Of a DNA stretch of 36,001 nucleotides, positions 24,337 through 33,141 are shown piece after piece (positions within the stretch are counted from its first letter, which is position 1; each line of letters begins with the position of its first letter). Location: assembly GCF_004025585.1 (NCBI RefSeq), contig NZ_QTZO01000023.1:1-36001 (forward strand), given 5' to 3'. Source of the DNA: Pseudodesulfovibrio sp. S3. Its GTDB lineage: Bacteria > Desulfobacterota > Desulfovibrionia > Desulfovibrionales > Desulfovibrionaceae. Under the pieces are notes generated by a model. That model saw only the letters and a program-made list of their open reading frames with translations, was not told where the DNA came from and made no database searches. A program made the position numbers and the translations under genes.

Positions 24337-25467
24337 TTAGGCCGGGGTGACTATGGAATGAACGGTGCGAACGAATTCGCTTTCACCCCTGGAGGCGAGG
24401 GTTTCGTACAGGCCCATGGCGGTCGCCTGGGAGAAGACGTAGTTGCGGAACTGGTTGAAAGGTTTTTTCTTGAGATCGTTCTGGCTGATGCCGTAGTCGC
24501 GGACCGCCACCTTTTCCATGACCGGGAAGAGCCACTGGGCTGCAGGAACTGTCAGTACCCAGTCGTGGTCGCCGAGATGGGTGACGAATCCTTCCTGACG
24601 GCGGGGCAGGGGCAGGGTGGCTGCGTCAGGGGCCAGGAGTCCGGCCTTGACCGGATCGACGCCCGCGATGATGGATGCGGCCGTGAGCCAGCCGACCACC
24701 TGGGCTTCGTCAGCAGGGGTACGCGGATGGTTGTGGGCACATGCCTGGGCCACGCAGACTTCGGCGGGCAGGCCTCGGACAATGGATTCGGCAACGCCGA
24801 GGACATGGTGCTCGCCGGTTCCGGCAAGGGACAGTTCGGTGCGGGATTCACCGTTGGCATCCCACTGGAATACCCACGGCTTGTGCAGGTCATGCAGCAA
24901 CTGGGCCGCGATAATGACATCGCGGTCGAGCATGTAATCGTAAACGACGCGGTAGTTGTCATACAGGGCCAGAGACATGCGCACGTTCAGGTCGGTGTGC
25001 GTGACCAGTCCGCCCGGATAGGAATGGTGGCTCTGGTAGCCGCTGCCCGGAGCGGACCGGAACGGCTGCGGTGCCTTGGTGCTGCCGGCGGACTGCGGCA
25101 GGAAATCGGCTTCCTTGACGTCCTTGAGAAGCCCTTTGGCGGTGAGCTCGCTGTAGACGGCCTTTTTTTCGGAGGCACCCAACCCCTTTGTCAGTGTCGG
25201 GGCAGGGGTGTCCAGAATTGCTTCCACCCGGTTGCGTATTTCCGGGTTGCGTATTTCGGCGGCAGTCATGCGGATGGATCGCCAGGAAGCGGATACAGGG
25301 CCGGAGGCATCGGCCATGGCGACCGGGCCCATTTCCAGACATTCGGCCAAAGAACGGGTGGCCGGTGCGGAAAATGCCGGGGCAGGCAGGGCGGTGACAG
25401 CGGCGGCAGCACCGATAATGGCACCGAGTTTTAGAAAGTCGCGGCGGTTGATCTGGTCAGAGGACAT
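24337..25467 (-). CDS. Tat-exported HD-domain phosphohydrolase-like protein
   Basis: This is a 376-residue protein. The N-terminus is a textbook Tat signal (NRRDFLKLG, twin Arg at 8-9, then an Ala-rich core and likely cleavage at about 34). A metal-dependent HD domain follows: HHSYPGGLVTHT (147-158), LLHDLHK with His192-Asp193, EHH (219-221) and AHNH (244-247). The HHxYPGGLxxHT element resembles the HD domain of YhaM-type 3'-5' exonucleases. Export of a folded, metal-loaded enzyme would explain the use of Tat. The substrate is unknown. The start is the ATG at 25467 with AAAGGAG upstream. It appears monocistronic and divergent from topA. HD proteins are normally cytoplasmic. Confidence 0.82.
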   Translation of the reverse strand: MSSDQINRRDFLKLGAIIGAAAAVTALPAPAFSAPATRSLAECLEMGPVAMADASGPVSASWRSIRMTAAEIRNPEIRNRVEAILDTPAPTLTKGLGASEKKAVYSELTAKGLLKDVKEADFLPQSAGSTKAPQPFRSAPGSGYQSHHSYPGGLVTHTDLNVRMSLALYDNYRVVYDYMLDRDVIIAAQLLHDLHKPWVFQWDANGESRTELSLAGTGEHHVLGVAESIVRGLPAEVCVAQACAHNHPRTPADEAQVVGWLTAASIIAGVDPVKAGLLAPDAATLPLPRRQEGFVTHLGDHDWVLTVPAAQWLFPVMEKVAVRDYGISQNDLKKKPFNQFRNYVFSQATAMGLYETLASRGESEFVRTVHSIVTPA

Positions 25468-25692
25468 TTTTACTCCTTTAAATCAGGTGGTTGTGTTGTT
25501 GCCCTCTCCTACTTGAATTGCCTAAGCGGTACCCGACGGCGATGTGAAGGAATATGTCCGATGTGTTAATAATGGTGACAGGGAGGAGAATAACCGCTGA
25601 TTTCGTCCATTATCTATATATAGAGGGTTGACGACATACCCGATAAACGTGCATACACCGCCAACACTGTCCGGTTCTGGTTTCGAGTTGTT

Positions 25693-25720
25693 TTGAAGTC
25701 GGAAACCCGGTAGGAATAAT
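25693..25720 (+). promoter_or_regulatory. Possible topA promoter in a 350-bp divergent region
   Basis: TTGAAG (25693-25698), a 16-bp spacer and AATAAT (25715-25720) lie 98 bp before the topA start. The remaining region 25468-25817 is AT-rich, with TATCTATATATAGA near 25610 and TTGACG at 25628, and has no credible gene. The short TATA palindrome may be a promoter element for the HD gene on the other strand. The assignment is tentative. Confidence 0.35.
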
Positions 25721-25817
25721 CGGAAATAATCTAGCAGTCTGTTCAAGAACTCACGAGTGCCGAGAGGAAAAAGTTTGCAATCGTGCGTTTTTGAAGAGGC
25801 TGATATGAGAACCAATC

Positions 25818-28229
25818 ATGCCAAAAGATCTGATCATCGTTGAGTCCCCTGCCAAAGTGAAGACCATCTCCAAGTTCCTGGGTAAGGATTACATGGTGGA
25901 TGCCTCGGTAGGCCATGTGCGAGACCTGCCCACCCGCGATCTGGGTGTGGACGAAGAGAACAATTTTGCCCCGCATTATGAGGTCATCCAGGGCAAGGAA
26001 GACGTGGTAAAGCGGCTCAAGGCCGCAGCCAAGAAGGCGGGAGTCATCTATCTGGCCCCCGACCCCGACCGCGAAGGGGAGGCCATTGCCTGGCACGTGG
26101 CCGAGCTTTTGAAGCCGGTAAACGACAATATCAGGCGCATCCAGTTCAACGAGATCACGGCTCGGGCCGTCAAGGAAGCGTTGGAGAACGCGCAGGAACT
26201 CAACGAGAACCTGTTCAATTCCCAGCAGGCCCGTCGCATTCTCGATCGGCTGGTGGGTTACAAGATTTCCCCGATCCTGTGGAAGAACGTAAAGCGGGGC
26301 ATTTCCGCCGGGCGGGTCCAGTCCGTGGCGCTCAAGATTCTGGTGGAGCGCGAAAAGGAACGCCGCGCCTTCAGGGCCGATGAATACTGGCCCTTCAAGG
26401 TGCTTCTGGAGGGGGCCAACCCGCCGCCGTTCTGGCTGGACCTGCACAAACTGTCCGACAAGGCGGTCAAGCCCGGCGCCAATCATATCGGCACCCAGGA
26501 GCAGGCCGAGTCGTTGCAGCAGGCATTGGAGAACGGGCAGTTCACGGTTGACTCCGTGCAGGAGAAGCAGCGTGAACGTTCTCCGCTGCCGCCTTACATC
26601 ACGTCCACCCTGCAACAGGATGCCAACCGGCGCATGGGCTATTCCGCCAAGCGGACCATGTCCATTGCCCAGCGGTTGTATGAAGGCGTGGATCTGGGCA
26701 GTCGCGGTACCACGGCGCTCATCACCTATATGCGTACCGATTCCGTGCGCATCGCCAAGGAGGCCCAGGACGCAGCAAAAGGGTTGATCCTGGACATGTT
26801 CGGCGCGGATTACTATCCGTCCAAGACCCGAAATTTCAAGACCAAGGGCAGTGCGCAGGACGCACATGAAGCCATCCGCCCGGTTGACGTGACCATCACG
26901 CCCGACGACATTAAAAGCTATCTGCCCTCCGAACAGCACAAGCTCTACCGGCTCATCTGGCAGCGGTTTGTGGCCTCGCAAATGGCAGCGGCCTCTTTTT
27001 GGGATACGACCGTTCTTGTGTCCGCACCGAATACCGTCTGGCGCGCCAAGGGCGAACGCCTGCTCTTTGCCGGTTTTCTGGCGGCCATGGACAAGGTCAA
27101 GACAGAGGACGAGGCCGAACTGCCCAAATTGACCGAAGGCGAAGTCCTGAAGCTCAATGAGCTGAAAAAGGAACAGAAGTTCACCCAGCCGCCGCCGCGT
27201 TATTCGGAGGCATCCCTGGTCAAGACCCTTGAGGAACTGGGTATCGGGCGACCCTCCACCTATGCGGCCATTATTTCGACGCTGTTGGACCGCGAATATG
27301 CCCGCCAGGAAGAAAAGCGGTTCGTTCCCTCCGAACTGGGGTTCACCGTGTCCGACCAGCTGTCAGAGCATTTCGAGGCACTCATGGACGTGGGGTTCAC
27401 CGCCAACATGGAAACCATGCTCGACGATGTGGCAGACGGCAAAAAGAACTGGGAAGAACTGCTCAAGGGATTCGGTGAGGATTTTTATCCTACCCTGGAG
27501 AAGGCGCGGACAGCGATGGGGCGCTCCCAGCAGACGACCGATATCATGTGCGAAAATTGCGGCAAACCCATGGCCGTCAAGTTCGGCAAGACCGGCGAAT
27601 TTCTGGGCTGCACAGGGTTTCCCACTTGCCGGACCATCAAGAATTTCACCCGCGACGAGGAGGGTGCCATCCAGGTCGTGGAACGTGAAAAGCCCGAAGA
27701 GACCGGGGTGGTGTGCGAAAAGTGCGGCCGTCCCATGGCCATCAAGCAGTCCCGCCGTGGCGAATTCCTGGGCTGCACAGGCTATCCGGATTGCAAGTCC
27801 ATCGTCAATTTCACCCGCGACGAGAACGGCATCATCCAGGTGGTCGAGTCCGAGAAGCCTGAAGTGGTCGGCTCCTGCCCCGAGTGCGGCGGCGAGCTGC
27901 TCCTGAAGAAGGCGCGCACCGGCTCCCGGTTCATCGCCTGTTCCAACTACCCTGACTGCACCTATGCCGCGCCGTTTTCAACCAATGTCCCCTGCCCCAA
28001 GGAAGGGTGCACCGGTGAGTTGGTGGAGAAGTCATCGCGCCGGGGCAAGCTGTTCTATTCCTGCTCCGAGTATCCCAAGTGCGACTATGCGGTTTGGAAT
28101 TGGCCTGTCAGCGAGCCATGCCCCAAGTGCGAACATCCGATCCTGACCCGCAAGACCACCAAGGACAAGGGCGAACATCTGGCCTGCCCCAAAAAGGGTT
28201 GCGACTTCACCAAGCCTGTTGAGGAATAA
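25818..28229 (+). CDS. topA: DNA topoisomerase I
   Basis: This 803-residue type IA topoisomerase relaxes negative supercoils. The Toprim domain starts at once (LIIVESPAKVKTI) with PDPDREGEAIAWH at about 81-93. The catalytic Tyr304 is in ALITYMRTDS. The C-terminal quarter from about residue 575 carries at least four C4 zinc ribbons of the CxxC...CxxYPxC type (CENCGKPM, CEKCGRPM, CPECGGEL, CPKEGCTGEL), then a final CPKCEHPI/CPKKGC pair. These bind single-stranded DNA. The ribosome binding site is weak (GAGG 15 nt upstream). The frame is intact and the length normal for this lineage. Confidence 0.96.
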   Translation: MPKDLIIVESPAKVKTISKFLGKDYMVDASVGHVRDLPTRDLGVDEENNFAPHYEVIQGKEDVVKRLKAAAKKAGVIYLAPDPDREGEAIAWHVAELLKPVNDNIRRIQFNEITARAVKEALENAQELNENLFNSQQARRILDRLVGYKISPILWKNVKRGISAGRVQSVALKILVEREKERRAFRADEYWPFKVLLEGANPPPFWLDLHKLSDKAVKPGANHIGTQEQAESLQQALENGQFTVDSVQEKQRERSPLPPYITSTLQQDANRRMGYSAKRTMSIAQRLYEGVDLGSRGTTALITYMRTDSVRIAKEAQDAAKGLILDMFGADYYPSKTRNFKTKGSAQDAHEAIRPVDVTITPDDIKSYLPSEQHKLYRLIWQRFVASQMAAASFWDTTVLVSAPNTVWRAKGERLLFAGFLAAMDKVKTEDEAELPKLTEGEVLKLNELKKEQKFTQPPPRYSEASLVKTLEELGIGRPSTYAAIISTLLDREYARQEEKRFVPSELGFTVSDQLSEHFEALMDVGFTANMETMLDDVADGKKNWEELLKGFGEDFYPTLEKARTAMGRSQQTTDIMCENCGKPMAVKFGKTGEFLGCTGFPTCRTIKNFTRDEEGAIQVVEREKPEETGVVCEKCGRPMAIKQSRRGEFLGCTGYPDCKSIVNFTRDENGIIQVVESEKPEVVGSCPECGGELLLKKARTGSRFIACSNYPDCTYAAPFSTNVPCPKEGCTGELVEKSSRRGKLFYSCSEYPKCDYAVWNWPVSEPCPKCEHPILTRKTTKDKGEHLACPKKGCDFTKPVEE

Positions 28230-28260
28230 ATGACGGCTTGGGATAGCGGGCCATCTGCAC

Positions 28261-28329
28261 ATTTTTCGGGCACGGTTTAATCCTCACCGTAGCTAGGCTA
28301 CGCCTCCGGTTAAACCGCACCCGAAAAAT
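28261..28329. repeat. Long imperfect palindrome after topA
   Basis: The outer arms ATTTTTCGGG / CCCGAAAAAT (28261-28270, 28320-28329), the middle arms GGTTTAA / TTAAACC (28274-28280, 28310-28316) and the core GTAGC-TAG-GCTAC (28289-28301) form one nested structure. It begins 31 bp after the topA stop and could act as a transcript end. The structure resembles a dispersed intergenic repeat, but only one copy is present here. Confidence 0.7.
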
Positions 28330-28383
28330 GCACATCTGACCCACTCTACCAAGCCTCCAGTGGTCGGGGAGGGAGAGCCTCTG

Positions 28384-28509
28384 TTGTATGCCTTTGGCAT
28401 CCAAGGCGCTCCATGTGTTGGTGAGCTGTTGTTGTATGCCTTTGGCATCCAAGGCGCTCCATGTGTTGGTGAGCTGCTGTTGTATGCCTGTGGCATCCAA
28501 GGCGCTCCA
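28384..28509. repeat. 48-bp tandem repeat, about 2.6 copies
   Basis: Units start at 28384, 28432 and 28480, and the third stops after about 30 bp. The first two differ at one base. Each unit holds TGCCTTTGGCA, itself a small palindrome. Because 48 is a multiple of three, all three minus-strand frames stay open and give false repetitive ORFs; no ribosome binding site or family supports coding. The rest of 28230-28627 holds the palindrome at 28261 and the short leader of rsmG. Confidence 0.85.
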
Positions 28510-28627
28510 GGGTGGTTGAGAGGGGAAGGGCTTTTTGCTGCTTCCTTTTGTAGAGTTCAGGAGAGAGGGTGAGGAGAGTTGTTGCTTCACCCTGTTGGTA
28601 CTTTATAAAGAATGGTAGTTTGTTGTC

Positions 28628-29305
28628 ATGGCGAATGCATCTCCCACCAATGTTGAAATATTCGTGGCTGCAAAGAAGCTGGGGCGTGCCGTTGAAACGG
28701 ATCAGGCCGAGCTTTTGGCCGGGTATCTGGGGCAGTTGGTCAAGTGGAACCGGAAGATGAACCTGGTGGGGCCGTCGGATTGGCGGACCGTCTTTGACAC
28801 CTTGGTGGTGGATTCCCTGTTTCTGGCGGATTTTCTGGCCGGGCTGAAGCTTGCGGACAGGCCGCTGTGTCTCGATTTCGGGGCCGGGGCCGGTCTGCCG
28901 GGCATTCCTCTGCGCATGATCTGGCAGGAAGGCGACTACTGGCTGGTGGAACTCCGTGAAAAACGGGCCATGTTCATGAAGAGCATACTCGGAAGGCTGA
29001 ATCTGTCCGGCACCAACGTCTTTCACGGCAGGGCCGAGGAGGTCCTGGGCCGGCTGAAAAAGAACGGTGCTGAAGCCACTGCCGATCTGATCCTGAGCCG
29101 CGCCTTCATGCCGTGGGAAAAGCTTCTCGATTTCATCCATCCCATGCTCCGCCGCGATCCTGATCGGATCGGTGTTGCCGTGATTCTGTCCAATGACCCG
29201 CCACCGGACACCGCAGTTATCCCCGAAGGGTGGGAACTCGGTGACGTGGCCAGCTACCCGGCGGCCGGGAGCGAGCGATACTTCTGGTCCCTCAGGGCGG
29301 AATAA
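28628..29305 (+). CDS. rsmG: 16S rRNA (guanine527-N7)-methyltransferase RsmG
   Basis: This 225-residue SAM-dependent methyltransferase has the family pattern LVKWNRKMNLVG (about 37-48), the SAM-binding LDFGAGAGLPGIPL (about 83-96), ELREKRAMFMK and LILSRAF. It methylates G527 of 16S rRNA. The DFGAGAG variant replaces the more common DVGSGAG. The region after LSRAF diverges from typical RsmG, which usually has LSRAxA, so catalytic equivalence is likely but not certain. The ATG at 28628 has only a weak GGTAG upstream. A terminator follows at 29325. Confidence 0.85.
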   Translation: MANASPTNVEIFVAAKKLGRAVETDQAELLAGYLGQLVKWNRKMNLVGPSDWRTVFDTLVVDSLFLADFLAGLKLADRPLCLDFGAGAGLPGIPLRMIWQEGDYWLVELREKRAMFMKSILGRLNLSGTNVFHGRAEEVLGRLKKNGAEATADLILSRAFMPWEKLLDFIHPMLRRDPDRIGVAVILSNDPPPDTAVIPEGWELGDVASYPAAGSERYFWSLRAE

Positions 29306-29324
29306 AAGCCGCTGTCCGGAGGAG

Positions 29325-29364
29325 ACAACAAAGCCCCGACTCGTCAGAGCCGGGGCTTTGTTGT
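29325..29364 (+). terminator. Terminator after rsmG
   Basis: ACAACAAAGCCCCG (29325-29338) pairs exactly with CGGGGCTTTGTTGT (29351-29364). The descending arm includes the T-rich end. It lies 20 bp after the stop codon and could also act on minus-strand transcripts leaving cysS. Confidence 0.85.
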
Positions 29365-29419
29365 CGGCAAACTCCGCAAAGCGGCACCAAAAAGCTTGGG
29401 AAAAGGAGGGAATGGGGTT

Positions 29420-29475
29420 CCGGGGGAAGGAGAGGAAAGACCCTTTTCAAAGGGTTTTTCCTCACCTTCCCCCGG
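29420..29475. repeat. Long hairpin repeat between rsmG and cysS
   Basis: CCGGGGGAAGG (29420-29430) pairs with CCTTCCCCCGG (29465-29475), and the inner CCCTTT/AAAGGG continues the stem with few mismatches. It is followed by the tag CGCCGGAGGCAT, also seen after the hairpin at 5175-5204. It shares the CCGGGGG base with 4985-5018. It is 15 bp beyond the cysS stop and may close that transcript. Confidence 0.75.
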
Positions 29476-29490
29476 TCGCCGGAGGCATCC

Positions 29491-30948
29491 CTACAACACG
29501 TCCCAGGTCGCGCCCTGCGGTGTGTCCTTGACCTCAACCTGCATGGTGGCCAGCTCATCGCGGATGGCGTCTGACTTTTCGAAATCCTTGTCCGCGCGGG
29601 CCTGTTTGCGGGCATCCAGGAGTTCCTGGACCTTGGCCGGGTCGATGCCGGCCCTGGCAGCGCGGTTGTCGCGCAGCTCCGTCAGGAAATGTACCGGCTC
29701 GCGTTCAAAGATGCCGAGGATCTTGGCCCAGTCGGCCACATCGGCCTTGATGCGGGTGAAGAAATCGCGGCCGCCTTCGGATTTGCGCAGGTTCTTGTCT
29801 TCCGCCACGCGCCCGGCCAACCGGATGGCCGAGAAAACGTGGCCCAGGGCACCGGCAGTATTCAGGTCGTCTTCCATGGCAGCGGTGAAGTGCTTCTCGA
29901 TGTCGTTCAGTTCGGCCAGCAATTCTTCGGGGAACGGGGATTTCTTCCAACTGGTCTTGGCCAGTTCCGCGTCAATCTGGGCCAGCGCCGAGTAGATGCG
30001 TTTGATGCCTTTTTCCGCTTCTTCCAGGGCGTCGAAGGAGAAATCCAGCGGACTGCGGTAGTGCATGGTCAGCAGGAAATAGCGCAGGGTCTCGGGCAGG
30101 AACTTGTCCAGAATGTCGCGGATGGTGAAGAAGTTGCCCAGGGATTTGGACATCTTTTCGGAGTTGATCTGCACGAATCCGTTGTGCACCCAGTAGTTGG
30201 CGAAGGTTTTGCCCGTGTCAGCCTCGGATTGGGCCACTTCGTTCTCGTGATGGGGGAAGGAAAGATCCTGGCCGCCGCCGTGGATATCCAGAGGCAGGGA
30301 CGCATATTTTTCGGACATGGCCGAGCATTCGAGATGCCAGCCCGGACGGCCCTGGCCCCAGGGGGACTCCCAGAAGGGTTCGCCCGGTTTGGCGCCCTTC
30401 CACAGGGCGAAGTCGAGCGGGTCCAGCTTTTCCTCGCCGGGATCGATGCGCGCACCGGATTCCAGTTCGTCGATATTGCGGCCTGAAAGTTTGCCGTAGC
30501 CTTCGAATGAGCGGACCTTGAAATAGACGTCGCCCGACGGCGTGGCATAGGCGTGTCCCTTTTGGATGAGCCGTTCGGTCAAGGCGATCATCTCGGGAAT
30601 GTGTTCGGTGCACTTGGGTTCCACCGTGGGACGGAGGACGGCCAGTTTGTCCATGTCCACGTAGAACTCGCCTATGAATTGCTCGGCGATGTCGTTGGGC
30701 TGCTTGCCCACCTCGTTGGCGCGTTTAATGATCTTGTCGTCGACGTCCGTGAAGTTGCGGATGAAGTTGACGTTGTATCCCGAGTTTCCAAGGTAGCGGT
30801 ACAGAACGTCGAAGACCACGCTGGAGCGGGCGTGGCCGATGTGACAGAGGTCGTAGGCCGTGATGCCGCAGACGTACATGTTCACGTCATTGCCGTTGGC
30901 CGGGATGAATTCTTCCTTCTGTCTTTTGAGCGTATTGTAGAGCCTCAT
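29491..30948 (-). CDS. cysS: Cysteinyl-tRNA synthetase
   Basis: This 485-residue class I synthetase charges tRNA-Cys. It has the zinc-site Cys in VCGITAYDLCHIGHARS (with the HIGH motif), then GGGQDLSFPHHENE and the KMSKS loop EKMSKSLGN. The helical C-terminal domain is present and the length is normal. The ATG at 30948 is seven bases after GGAG. The short AT-rich gap upstream contains TATAAT (about 30979-30984) on the minus strand but no matching -35, so a separate promoter is only possible. Confidence 0.97.
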   Translation of the reverse strand: MRLYNTLKRQKEEFIPANGNDVNMYVCGITAYDLCHIGHARSSVVFDVLYRYLGNSGYNVNFIRNFTDVDDKIIKRANEVGKQPNDIAEQFIGEFYVDMDKLAVLRPTVEPKCTEHIPEMIALTERLIQKGHAYATPSGDVYFKVRSFEGYGKLSGRNIDELESGARIDPGEEKLDPLDFALWKGAKPGEPFWESPWGQGRPGWHLECSAMSEKYASLPLDIHGGGQDLSFPHHENEVAQSEADTGKTFANYWVHNGFVQINSEKMSKSLGNFFTIRDILDKFLPETLRYFLLTMHYRSPLDFSFDALEEAEKGIKRIYSALAQIDAELAKTSWKKSPFPEELLAELNDIEKHFTAAMEDDLNTAGALGHVFSAIRLAGRVAEDKNLRKSEGGRDFFTRIKADVADWAKILGIFEREPVHFLTELRDNRAARAGIDPAKVQELLDARKQARADKDFEKSDAIRDELATMQVEVKDTPQGATWDVL

Positions 30949-30991
30949 TGAATCACTCCATTTTTATTTATCTGAAATAATTATAACTTGA

Positions 30992-31873
30992 TTAAATTCC
31001 ATCTCTGGAATCGGTTTCGATCCTGATGTTCAGCAGGCGGAGATTCTCGAAGAGATCCCGGCCCATGAAAAAGTAGAGTACAGGCACGGCCTTCGCAGGC
31101 GTGACAGAGGCGGTCATGGAGCCCGGGTCGTTCAGGAAGCGGTTCAGTCCGCGCATGGCGTTCTCTGCCGGGCCGTTTTCCTGCTTGGCCGCGTAGTTGG
31201 CCAGACCTTCCAGTTCCGCGCTGATTCTGGCCAGAGTCGTGGTTTCGGACAACCCCATCTTATGGGCAAAGTCAGCGGTCACGAGTTTCATGAAAGAACG
31301 GTTGGCAAATTGGAGGGAAGCTTTCTTGATGCCCAGGGCAAAGAGTTGTTCCACCCGGAAAGCCCCCAGCTTCAGGTTGCCGATGGCGCCGGTCAGGCGG
31401 ACAGCACCCAGTTTGGGATCGTCCAGGGACAATTCCTTGAGTTCAAGGGTATTCGTATCCGGGTCAAATGCATAATCCAGTCTGCCGTTGCCGGACAGGG
31501 TCTCGATGCCCAGGCTCTTCAGGTAGTCTGCCCACTGTCCGAAATTCTGCGTCGTGACAGGGATGTTCAGGCCGGTGGCCGAGGCCGTGGCAAAAAACGG
31601 GATCGGGTTTTGCTGGTCAAAGGCAGTGATCTGCACTGTGTCGGCCTGGACATGCTGGCCCGAGGGGAAGAGCGCGTCGACCCCGTTCAGGGTCACTGTG
31701 TGGTCCAGGATGTTCACGGACAGGTCGGCATAGGAGAAGGCCAGGCCGGGCGTTTCCGCCACGGCGTGGGACAGTTCCTTGTCCACCTCGGAATTGACGT
31801 ACCATTGCAGTCCGAAAATGCATAAAGCCACGAAGAGGAGAAAAGAGAAGAGAAATTTTAAGAATCCCGACAC
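30992..31873 (-). CDS. Membrane-anchored periplasmic protein of unknown function
   Basis: This 293-residue protein has an uncleaved-looking N-terminal hydrophobic helix (about residues 4-23, FLKFLFSFLLFVALCIFGLQ) and a large, mostly beta periplasmic part. Stretches such as YADLSVNILDHTVTLNGVDALFPSG and GNGRLDYAFDPDTNTLELKELSL recall AsmA/DUF748-type lipid-transfer folds, but I would not assign a family without profile searches. It starts 2 nt after ispDF and is followed 43 bp later by cysS, so it is probably cotranscribed with ispDF. Confidence 0.75.
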   Translation of the reverse strand: MSGFLKFLFSFLLFVALCIFGLQWYVNSEVDKELSHAVAETPGLAFSYADLSVNILDHTVTLNGVDALFPSGQHVQADTVQITAFDQQNPIPFFATASATGLNIPVTTQNFGQWADYLKSLGIETLSGNGRLDYAFDPDTNTLELKELSLDDPKLGAVRLTGAIGNLKLGAFRVEQLFALGIKKASLQFANRSFMKLVTADFAHKMGLSETTTLARISAELEGLANYAAKQENGPAENAMRGLNRFLNDPGSMTASVTPAKAVPVLYFFMGRDLFENLRLLNIRIETDSRDGI

Positions 31874-31875
31874 GG

Positions 31876-33072
31876 CTACATCTCCCGGAGTCCGGTGACC
31901 GAGGCCACGGCCTTGATCCCTTTCTTTTCGCCGGTGAAACCGAGCTTTTCCTCGGTGGTGGCCTTGAAGTTGACCTGGTGCGGTTCCAGTCCGAGCAGGC
32001 GGCAGATATTCTTGGCAATCTGTGCCGCATGGGGCGCGAGCCTGGGCACCTGGGTGATGACGGTCAGGTCAACATGCACTATGCGCGTTCCGGCCTGTTC
32101 GGCCATGATCAGGACTTCCCGCAGCAGCACGGCGCTGTCGGCGTTCTTGAATTTGGGGTTCGTGTCCGGGAAGTGGCTGCCGATGTCCCCGCCTCCAAAG
32201 GTGCCGAGGATGGCGTCGGCCAGGGCGTGCAGCAGCACATCCCCGTCCGAGTGGGCCACGATGGTCGGACCGCCGGGGATGGGCACGCCACCGAGTACGA
32301 ACGGACGGTCATTGTCTCCGCCGAAGCGATGGACGTCGTATCCCCAGCCTACGCACGGGGTCGGTGTTTTTGTCTCTTTCAGACGTTTCAGGTCTTCGGG
32401 GACCGTAATCTTGATGTTGGCCGCCTCGCCCCGGATGACCGTGACAGGGGCCAACCGCTCCACCATGGAGGCGTCGTCGGTGACTTCCCATCCTTCTGTA
32501 TCGGCGCGGTCGTGCGCTTCCCTGAGAATCCGGGCATCAAAGGCCTGGGGTGTCTGCACTGCAGCCAGTTCCGCCCGGTTCAGGGTTTCGGTCACGGTGC
32601 TGCCGTCCACCCGTTTGACGGTATCCGTCACCGGGATGGCGGGAACGACACCCTGAGCGCCTTCACGAAGGGCATCGATAAGGTTGGTGATGATGCGGGC
32701 GGAGACAAAGGGCCGGGCCGAGTCGTGAACCAGCACGCCTTCGCACTTTGCCGGGAGGCCGCTCAGGGCGTTGCGGACCGAGTCCTGCCGCCTGGCGCCG
32801 CCGGGCACCACCGTCCACTTCACGCCGAGGTCTTCGGCCTTGAAATACTGCTTGAGCCGCTTTTCCATGGATGGGGTATCGTCGGGAGGAAAGACGAACA
32901 CCAGTCCGTCGATGGCCGCCACCCGCGAGAACGTCCGGGCGCAATGCCAGAACAGGGGGGCAGCCTTGTACTCAAGGTATTGTTTGCGCTCGCCGCCAAC
33001 GGCCTCGGCCAAACGTGTGCCCGAGCCTGCTGCCAGGATGATGCCCCAAATATTGTTCATCGTGCGGTCCAT
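31876..33072 (-). CDS. ispDF: Bifunctional IspD-IspF (MEP pathway)
   Basis: This 398-residue fusion carries out two steps of non-mevalonate isoprenoid synthesis. The N-terminal MEP cytidylyltransferase (about 6-235) shows ILAAGSGTRL, VHDSARPFV, AVQTPQAF and TDDASMVE. The C-terminal MECDP synthase (from about 242) shows the metal-binding GYDVHRF, AHSDGDVLLHALADAILG, FPDTNP and KATTEEKLGFTG. Such fusions are known in several proteobacterial groups. The start may be at 33072 or at the ATG at 33060; neither has a strong ribosome binding site. It lies just after rnpB and its terminator. Confidence 0.94.
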   Translation of the reverse strand: MDRTMNNIWGIILAAGSGTRLAEAVGGERKQYLEYKAAPLFWHCARTFSRVAAIDGLVFVFPPDDTPSMEKRLKQYFKAEDLGVKWTVVPGGARRQDSVRNALSGLPAKCEGVLVHDSARPFVSARIITNLIDALREGAQGVVPAIPVTDTVKRVDGSTVTETLNRAELAAVQTPQAFDARILREAHDRADTEGWEVTDDASMVERLAPVTVIRGEAANIKITVPEDLKRLKETKTPTPCVGWGYDVHRFGGDNDRPFVLGGVPIPGGPTIVAHSDGDVLLHALADAILGTFGGGDIGSHFPDTNPKFKNADSAVLLREVLIMAEQAGTRIVHVDLTVITQVPRLAPHAAQIAKNICRLLGLEPHQVNFKATTEEKLGFTGEKKGIKAVASVTGLREM

Positions 33073-33093
33073 GCGTCAACCTGTACGGTTATT

Positions 33094-33135
33094 GAAAAAT
33101 GGCCGCACGGGGGAGGGGGTGCCTCCCCCGCGCGG
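33094..33135 (-). terminator. rnpB terminator
   Basis: On the minus strand a CCGCGCGGGGGAGG / CCTCCCCCGTGCGG stem (33135-33122 and 33116-33103) is followed by CCATTTTTC. It lies directly after the 3' end of the RNase P RNA and upstream of ispDF. Confidence 0.85.
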
Positions 33136-33141
33136 TATAGC

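Noticed and set aside
25743..26981. Open minus-strand frame of 412 codons
   Set aside because: It is antisense to topA, which has all catalytic motifs.
28384..28509. Possible CRISPR array
   Set aside because: The units are contiguous 48-bp tandem copies with no unique spacers, and no cas genes are nearby.
28207..28590. Minus-strand ORF with a 16-residue repeat (WSALDAKGIQQ type)
   Set aside because: The 48-bp DNA repeat keeps all three frames open, so the repetitive protein is expected by chance. The frame also runs through a palindrome and into the topA end.
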